Position numbers and translations under genes: made by a program. This document shows positions 59,416 to 64,000 of a stretch of 64,000 bases of DNA, piece after piece (position 1 is the first letter of the stretch; each line of letters starts with the position of its first letter). The DNA lies in contig CAYQZZ010000004.1 in the NCBI GenBank assembly GCA_964422155.1, positions 1-64,000 of the forward strand, read 5' to 3'. The DNA comes from JBGPRB01 sp964422155. GTDB taxonomy: Bacteria; Chloroflexota; Dehalococcoidia; Dehalococcoidales; RBG-16-60-22. The notes below the pieces were generated by a model that saw only the letters and a list, made by a program, of their open reading frames with translations, ran no database searches and was not told the origin of the DNA.

Positions 59416-60051
59416 ATGCCCAAGGATTTTGTCAATCTGTTAGCTGACCTGAAAGAGGATGAGGTTCTTAAACTAACCAGGCAAAGACTTGAGTCCAAAG
59501 AAGACCCGATGAAAATCCTGGAGGACAGCCGAAAGGGCATGGAAATCGTAGGCAAGCGTTTTGCCGACGGCGAGTATTTCCTGCCGGAGCTTGTCTTTTC
59601 CGGTGAGCTTATCAAGCAAATTACCGAGATAGTAAAACCCCATCTTACCAAGTCATCGGCTAAAATCAAGCGTCTGGGCAAGGTTGTCATCGGCACGGTA
59701 GCCGGTGATATTCATGATATCGGCCTGAACATCGTTGATTTCATGCTGGACGTCAATGGTTTTGAGGTTACCAACCTCGGTGTCGACGTACCTGCGGAAA
59801 AGTTCGTCAAGGCGATGAAAGATACCAAGGCACCCGTTCTCGGTTTAAGCGGATTCCTTACCCCCGCCTTCGACGCCATGAAAGAGACCGTCGAGGCTCT
59901 GGACAAGGCTGGACTGAGGAAAAATATCAAAATCATGATTGGCGGCGGCCAGATGGACGATGAGGTCAGGAAGTACGCCAAGGCCGATGCCTTTGGTAAA
60001 GACGCTATGGCGGCGGTGGCTCTATCCAAGAAGTGGATTGGTGTTAGCTAA
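59416..60051 (+). CDS. Corrinoid-binding methyl carrier protein (MtbC/MtaC-like)
   Basis: 211 residues. Residues 1-85 form the helical cap domain (MEIVGKRFADGEYFLPELVFSGE). From 88 on is a cobalamin-binding Rossmann domain with the DxHxxG motif Asp98, His100, Gly103 (GDIHDIG), and SGFLTPAFDAM and GGGQMDDE complete the lower-ligand site. It carries a methyl group on cobalt between two methyltransferases. AAGGAGG precedes the ATG. It heads the operon with three UroD-fold proteins. No activating RamA-like ATPase is in view. Confidence 0.94.
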   Translation: MPKDFVNLLADLKEDEVLKLTRQRLESKEDPMKILEDSRKGMEIVGKRFADGEYFLPELVFSGELIKQITEIVKPHLTKSSAKIKRLGKVVIGTVAGDIHDIGLNIVDFMLDVNGFEVTNLGVDVPAEKFVKAMKDTKAPVLGLSGFLTPAFDAMKETVEALDKAGLRKNIKIMIGGGQMDDEVRKYAKADAFGKDAMAAVALSKKWIGVS

Positions 60052-60052
60052 T

Positions 60053-61387
60053 ATGGCAAAAACCTGGGGGGAGTTATCTCCGGATGAAAAGCGGGAAGAA
60101 CGCTTCAAGCGCTGGCTTTCTCCCTCGGGTATTGCTTTCTCCAGCCCGCAGACCGGGAAAGCTTATAAGGAGAGGGTAACCAGGTTATCCAGAGCCTTTC
60201 AGTTGAAAAAGCCTGATAGGGTACCCTGTATCCTGCCGGCGGGTAATTACCCGGCCTACTATGCCGGGACAGACCTCCATACCGTCATGTATGACTACGA
60301 TGAACTGAAACGTGCCTGGCTAAAATTCCTTCACGACTTTGATAAGGATATGGACACCTATACCCCTCCCGGTATGGTCCCCCCGGCTAGAGCCCTGGAG
60401 GCTGTGGACTATAAGCTGTATAAATGGCCCGGCCACGGGATAGCTGGTAATACGACGTCATATCAGTGCGTTGAAGCCGAATGGATGAAAGCCGACGAGT
60501 ACGATGCCCTCATCAAAGACCCCTCCGACTTCTGGCTGCGTACCTATATGCCGCGGGTCTTCGGCGCTTTTAAAGCATTCCAGCAGCTCCCGCCCCTGAC
60601 CAGCTTCGAAGAAATCGCCATCCAATCTTTCGTACCCTTCGGACTTCCGGATGTTCAGGCCGGATTCCAGGCTTTGCTGGAGGCCGGTAGGGAAAGCCTG
60701 CGATGGATAGCCGTAGTCGGTGCCGTCGCCGGTGAGGCGATGGCGGCGGGATTCCCCGGTATCCTGGGCGGCATGGCCAAGGCCCCGTTCGACACCCTCG
60801 GGGATACCCTGCGGGGTACTCAGGGGATAATGATGGACATGTTCCAGAGGCCGGATAAACTTCACGAGGCCATGGAAAGAATCGCCCCACTGACCATCAA
60901 ATCGGCCATATCCTCGGCCGACGGCGGCGCCGCGCCTTTGGTATTCATGCCCCTGCATAAGGGTGCTGATAGCTTCATGTCCGTCAAACAGTACGAGACC
61001 TTCTACTGGCCCACCTTTAAAAAGGTCGTCATGGCCCTGGTCAATGAAGGTATCGTGCCGATACTGTTCGCCGAGGGCAGCTATAACAAGCGCCTCGATA
61101 TTATCGGCGATTTCCCGAAAGGCTCGGTAGCCTGGTATTTCGACCAGACCGATATCTTCAGGGCTAAAGAGGTGCTCGGGGATACCTGCTGCATTATCGG
61201 CAACATACCTACCTCATTGCTGATGACGGGTACGCCGCTGCAGGTCAAGGAACACTGCCGCAAGCTCATCGAGGGCTGCGGCAAAGGCGGGGGTTATGTA
61301 CTGGCCGGCGGCGCTCAGATTGATGAGGGTAATCCGGAAAATCTACGCGCCATGATGGCTGCCGCGAAAGAATACGGCGTATATTAA
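60053..61387 (+). CDS. UroD-fold corrinoid methyltransferase paralog 1
   Basis: 444 residues from the ATG at 60053, one base after the corrinoid gene's stop. A longer reading starts inside that gene. Uroporphyrinogen-decarboxylase fold, but not a haem enzyme: it groups with methylcobamide methyltransferases by context. The zinc motif H-x-C of MtaA/MtbA is replaced by FAEGSYN, and the later Cys by Gly (LAGGAQID), while EGCGKGGGYVL is kept. It therefore may use an acidic residue and act on a non-thiol substrate. It lacks the Lys-Lys-Lys C-terminus of paralog 2 through a one-base difference after TAT. Confidence 0.85.
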   Translation: MAKTWGELSPDEKREERFKRWLSPSGIAFSSPQTGKAYKERVTRLSRAFQLKKPDRVPCILPAGNYPAYYAGTDLHTVMYDYDELKRAWLKFLHDFDKDMDTYTPPGMVPPARALEAVDYKLYKWPGHGIAGNTTSYQCVEAEWMKADEYDALIKDPSDFWLRTYMPRVFGAFKAFQQLPPLTSFEEIAIQSFVPFGLPDVQAGFQALLEAGRESLRWIAVVGAVAGEAMAAGFPGILGGMAKAPFDTLGDTLRGTQGIMMDMFQRPDKLHEAMERIAPLTIKSAISSADGGAAPLVFMPLHKGADSFMSVKQYETFYWPTFKKVVMALVNEGIVPILFAEGSYNKRLDIIGDFPKGSVAWYFDQTDIFRAKEVLGDTCCIIGNIPTSLLMTGTPLQVKEHCRKLIEGCGKGGGYVLAGGAQIDEGNPENLRAMMAAAKEYGVY

Positions 61388-61390
61388 GAA

Positions 61391-61492
61391 GAAATAACCA
61401 GATCTCAAGGTACAATAACCAAACTTCTTGGTCATTAATTATTGAATATTGGAATTTGTTTGGTGCTTGTATCTTGGTTATTGGTTATTCCT
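61391..61492. repeat. Repeat family C, copy 1
   Basis: AAATAACCA...CTCAAGGTACAATAACC at the left and CTTGGTTATTGGTTATTC at the right, with ATTGAATATTGGAATTTGTTTGGTGC inside. Partly self-complementary. A longer copy follows the next paralog. It carries no gene. Confidence 0.65.
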
Positions 61493-61526
61493 TACACAGC
61501 TAGCAATAAAACGTGAGGCAACGGTA

Positions 61527-62870
61527 ATGGAAGGGGTAAATAACTGGGAAAAACTGACCTGGCAAGAGAAGCGTGAAGAACGGTTCAAGCGGTGGCTTTC
61601 TCCCTCAGGGGTGAAATTCAGCAGCCCGGAAGCCGCGAAAAAATATAAAGCCCGCGCCACCCGGATGATGAAAGCCATCAAGATGGAGATGCCGGACCGC
61701 GTTCCGGTTCATTTAGCCACCGGTTCTATCGTCGCCTACAACGCCGGGTTAACACTTCAAGACGTCCTCTATGACTATGACAAGATAAAGCCCGCCTGGA
61801 TAAAATTTCTTAATGACTACGACCAGGACTCGGCTGACAGCCCCGGATTTTTCTCAGGCAGGGTCTATGAAATCCTTGACTATAAAGTGAACAAGTGGCC
61901 GGGGCACGGCCTGCCGTCCAATCAGACGATGCAGCAGTTCGTGGAAAAAGAATACATGCAGGCGGATGAGTATGACCTTTACATGAAAAACCAGTTCGAC
62001 TACGGTGCGCGGTACCTGCTGCCGCGCATGTGGGGTATCTTTGAGCCACTGGCAAATGCCCCGCCGTTTACCTCTTACCAGGGGCTGCCACAGCAGCTCA
62101 TGATGATGTGCCAGGACCCGGCTTTCCAGAGACTCTTCAAGGCTATCTGGAAGGCCAGCCGGGAAAACGTTAAGTGGCAAAAAGTCGGCGACGATTGCCG
62201 CCAGATTTCTCTGGAAATGGGTTTTCCTCCCTTGATGGGTGGCATGGCGCTGGCGCCTTTTGATACCATTGCCGATATGCTAAGGGGTACCTACGGTTCT
62301 GTTATGGACATGTACCGGCAGCCGGAAAAACTGCTCGAAGCTCTGGAAGTAATTACGGAGCGGAGTTTAGAATCGGCCGTGAATATGGTCAATATGTCTC
62401 GCAGCCCGATAGTATTTGTCCCGATGCACAAGGGCGATGACAGTTTTATGTCCGTCAAGCAGTTCGAAAAGTTCTACTGGCCCACGTTCCGTAAGCTCCT
62501 CCTGGGCTGTATTAACGAGGGCTGCGTGCCGATGATGGTTATCGATGGCAGCTATAATAGTGCCCGCCTGGAAATTATCAAGGAACTGCCCCGGACATCG
62601 GTCGTGTGGACCATGGAGAAGACGGATATGTTCAAGGCCAAGGAAATCCTGGGCAATTCCGCCTGTATTGCCGGCAATGTCACCGCGGCGCAGCTTTATA
62701 CGCAGACTCCGCAGGTCATTAAAGAGTACTGCCGCAGGCTCATTGAAGTCTGCGGTAAAGGCGGCGGTTATATCCTGTCGCTTGGCTCCGGCATTGATAA
62801 GTGCAACCCGGCAAACCTGCATGCCATTATTGACGCTGCCAGGGAATACGGCATCTATAAGAAGAAATAA
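61527..62870 (+). CDS. UroD-fold corrinoid methyltransferase paralog 2
   Basis: 447 residues from the ATG at 61527 (GAGG 9 nt upstream). An upstream ATG at 61449 lies in the repeat and is rejected. Same family as paralog 1 (shared EKREERFKRWLSPSG, KWPGHG, MHKGDDSFMSVKQFEKFYWPTF). The former zinc position reads VIDGSYN and the second Cys position reads LSLGSGID. Probably uses the same corrinoid protein with a different methyl donor, or provides the second half-reaction. Confidence 0.85.
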   Translation: MEGVNNWEKLTWQEKREERFKRWLSPSGVKFSSPEAAKKYKARATRMMKAIKMEMPDRVPVHLATGSIVAYNAGLTLQDVLYDYDKIKPAWIKFLNDYDQDSADSPGFFSGRVYEILDYKVNKWPGHGLPSNQTMQQFVEKEYMQADEYDLYMKNQFDYGARYLLPRMWGIFEPLANAPPFTSYQGLPQQLMMMCQDPAFQRLFKAIWKASRENVKWQKVGDDCRQISLEMGFPPLMGGMALAPFDTIADMLRGTYGSVMDMYRQPEKLLEALEVITERSLESAVNMVNMSRSPIVFVPMHKGDDSFMSVKQFEKFYWPTFRKLLLGCINEGCVPMMVIDGSYNSARLEIIKELPRTSVVWTMEKTDMFKAKEILGNSACIAGNVTAAQLYTQTPQVIKEYCRRLIEVCGKGGGYILSLGSGIDKCNPANLHAIIDAAREYGIYKKK

Positions 62871-62995
62871 CCAAATCTCAAGGTACAATAACCAGACAAT
62901 AACCAATAACCAAATTTAAATAATCAAGCTTTTTGGTCATTGATTATTGAATATTGGAATTTGTTTGGTGCTTGTATCTTGGTTATTGGTTATTC
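62871..62995. repeat. Repeat family C, copy 2
   Basis: Close copy of 61391-61492 with about 22 extra nt (CAATAACCAATAACC). The similarity continues into the ribosome-site region (CGTGAGGCAACGG) of the following gene, so gene and spacer were duplicated together. Confidence 0.7.
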
Positions 62996-63032
62996 TTTAC
63001 CAGAGCTCGCAATGAAACGTGAGGCAACGGCA

Positions 63033-64000
63033 ATGGAACGTGTAAATAATTGGGAAAAACTGTCCCGGGGGGAGAGGCGGGAGGAGCGGTTCCGGCGGTG
63101 GCTTTCACCCGATGTTAAATTCAACAGTCCACAGGCTAGGAAACTCTATAAAGAGCGAGTCACGAGATTTATCAAGGCCATCAAGCTGGAAGAGCCTGAC
63201 CGCGTCCCGGTTATGCTGCCGGTGGAATATTACCCGGCCTACTATGCCGGCGGTAATCTCAAGAAGGTCATGTATGATTACGATGAGTTGAAGCGCGCCT
63301 GGCTGAAATTTATAGAAGAATTCGATATGGATTCGTTCAACAGTCCCAGCCTTGTCTTTCCCGGTAAAGTGCTGGACATGATTGACTATAAAATACAGAA
63401 ATGGCCCGGGCATGGCCTCGCTGATGATGCCCCGTCACACCAGTTTATCGAAGGCGAGTATATGCCGCCCGGGGAATATGATGCCCTTATCAAAGACCCG
63501 GCTGATTATCTTCTCAGGTACTTTTTACCCCGCTCCAATGGCGCTTTAAGGAGCTTCAGTAAGCTTAGCCCGATAACACCCTTTGTCGGTATACCGGTCT
63601 TCTACATAGCAAATTTCGGCGACCCTGATATACGTGCGGCGTACCTGAAGCTTCTGGAGGCCGGCCAGGAATGTATAAAGTGGATGGCCGCCGTCGGTGA
63701 AGTCAGCCAGGCGTCGCTGGCGGCCGGATTCCCCACCGTGTGGGGCGGCATGTCCGGGGCGCCCTTTGATATGATTGGCGATTGGCTGAGAGGCACCCAG
63801 GGCATAATGATGGACATGTTCCAGCGGCCGGATAAGCTCCACGAGGCCATGGAAAGGCTGGTGCCCATAGCTATTGATGAAACGGTCAGCTCGGCAAACG
63901 CCTCCGGCTGCCCGATTATCTTCATGCCGCTGCATAAGGGGACCGGCGGTTTCATGTCCAACAGGCAGTTCGAGACTTTCTACTGGCCAACTCTTAAGAA
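63033..64000 (+). CDS. UroD-fold corrinoid methyltransferase paralog 3 (cut by window end)
   Basis: Starts at the ATG at 63033 (GAGG upstream). An in-frame ATG at 63012 is also possible. It stays open for 322 codons to the window edge, so about 125 residues are missing. It shares RREERFRRWLSPD, PDRVPV, YYPAYYAG, KWPGHGL and MPLHKGTGGFMSNRQFETFYWP with the two genes before it, and resembles paralog 1 more than paralog 2 (YAG and DELKRAWLKF). The region that would show the metal site lies beyond the window. Confidence 0.85.
   Translation, partial: MERVNNWEKLSRGERREERFRRWLSPDVKFNSPQARKLYKERVTRFIKAIKLEEPDRVPVMLPVEYYPAYYAGGNLKKVMYDYDELKRAWLKFIEEFDMDSFNSPSLVFPGKVLDMIDYKIQKWPGHGLADDAPSHQFIEGEYMPPGEYDALIKDPADYLLRYFLPRSNGALRSFSKLSPITPFVGIPVFYIANFGDPDIRAAYLKLLEAGQECIKWMAAVGEVSQASLAAGFPTVWGGMSGAPFDMIGDWLRGTQGIMMDMFQRPDKLHEAMERLVPIAIDETVSSANASGCPIIFMPLHKGTGGFMSNRQFETFYWPTLK

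Noticed and set aside
60053..64000. Haem-pathway uroporphyrinogen decarboxylases
   Set aside because: Three tandem copies behind a corrinoid protein, about 90 residues longer than HemE and without its N-terminal Arg-rich active-site loop as I know it.

Overview
The window looks like chromosomal DNA from an anaerobic Chloroflexota bacterium, most likely of the class Dehalococcoidia. I infer this from the mix of bacterial housekeeping genes (gyrA, dnaA, obg, nadD, fmt, recN) with strictly anaerobic, ferredoxin- and corrinoid-based metabolism, an archaeal-type phosphoglycerate mutase-like gene beside lysC, and no sign of aerobic respiration. There is no rRNA and no phylogenetic marker that I can place without a search, so the taxonomy is inference. 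There are two tRNAs, no CRISPR array and no recognisable insertion sequence with a transposase, but several families of short, transposase-free repeats lie between genes.

Layout. 1-2.7 kb: start of a membrane protein and a tungsten aldehyde ferredoxin oxidoreductase, then repeats. 2.7-9.1 kb: gyrA and a TPR protein, an Nfu-type Fe-S protein, and an apgM/zinc-ribbon/lysC operon. 9.3-10 kb: tRNA-Pro whose 3' end is duplicated on the far side of a RelE/RHH toxin-antitoxin pair. 10-16.3 kb: mazG, fmt, dnaA, obg, nadD and a flavoprotein. 16.4-21.7 kb: two MaoC-fold dehydratases, an HdrD-like membrane Fe-S oxidoreductase, archease and rtcB. 22-27.4 kb: a lipoprotein glycosidase, TatD, a MATE pump and small proteins.

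The most striking region is 27.4-37.1 kb: a phenylacetate-CoA ligase-like gene, a MarR regulator with two visible operator copies, a four-subunit 2-oxoacid:ferredoxin oxidoreductase, and a molybdopterin oxidoreductase with its Fe-S and NrfD-type membrane subunits, ending in a strong terminator. The set and order resemble the anaerobic phenylacetate alpha-oxidation (pad) cluster of denitrifying Betaproteobacteria: activation to phenylacetyl-CoA, oxidation to phenylglyoxylate by a membrane Mo/Fe-S enzyme, then oxidative decarboxylation to benzoyl-CoA. The substrate is inferred, not shown.

37-50 kb carries DUF3237, DUF72, recN, a LOG-family protein, a beta-CASP nuclease, a CoA-binding protein, an SDR, a DUF4956/VTC/CotH trio, and an uncharacterised gene plus methyltransferase preceded by a ~250-nt leader. 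That leader has two intrinsic terminators and three mutually exclusive pairing segments, so it looks like a riboswitch or attenuator. 50-59 kb is a catabolic-looking region: an MFS carboxylate-type transporter, an AprA-like flavoprotein with ferredoxin, three SDRs, an IclR regulator and a second IclR gene broken by one amber codon, and a cupin. 59.3-64 kb holds a promoter, a corrinoid protein and three tandem UroD-fold methyltransferase paralogs, the last cut by the window end. These together suggest methyl transfer from an unidentified methylated compound.
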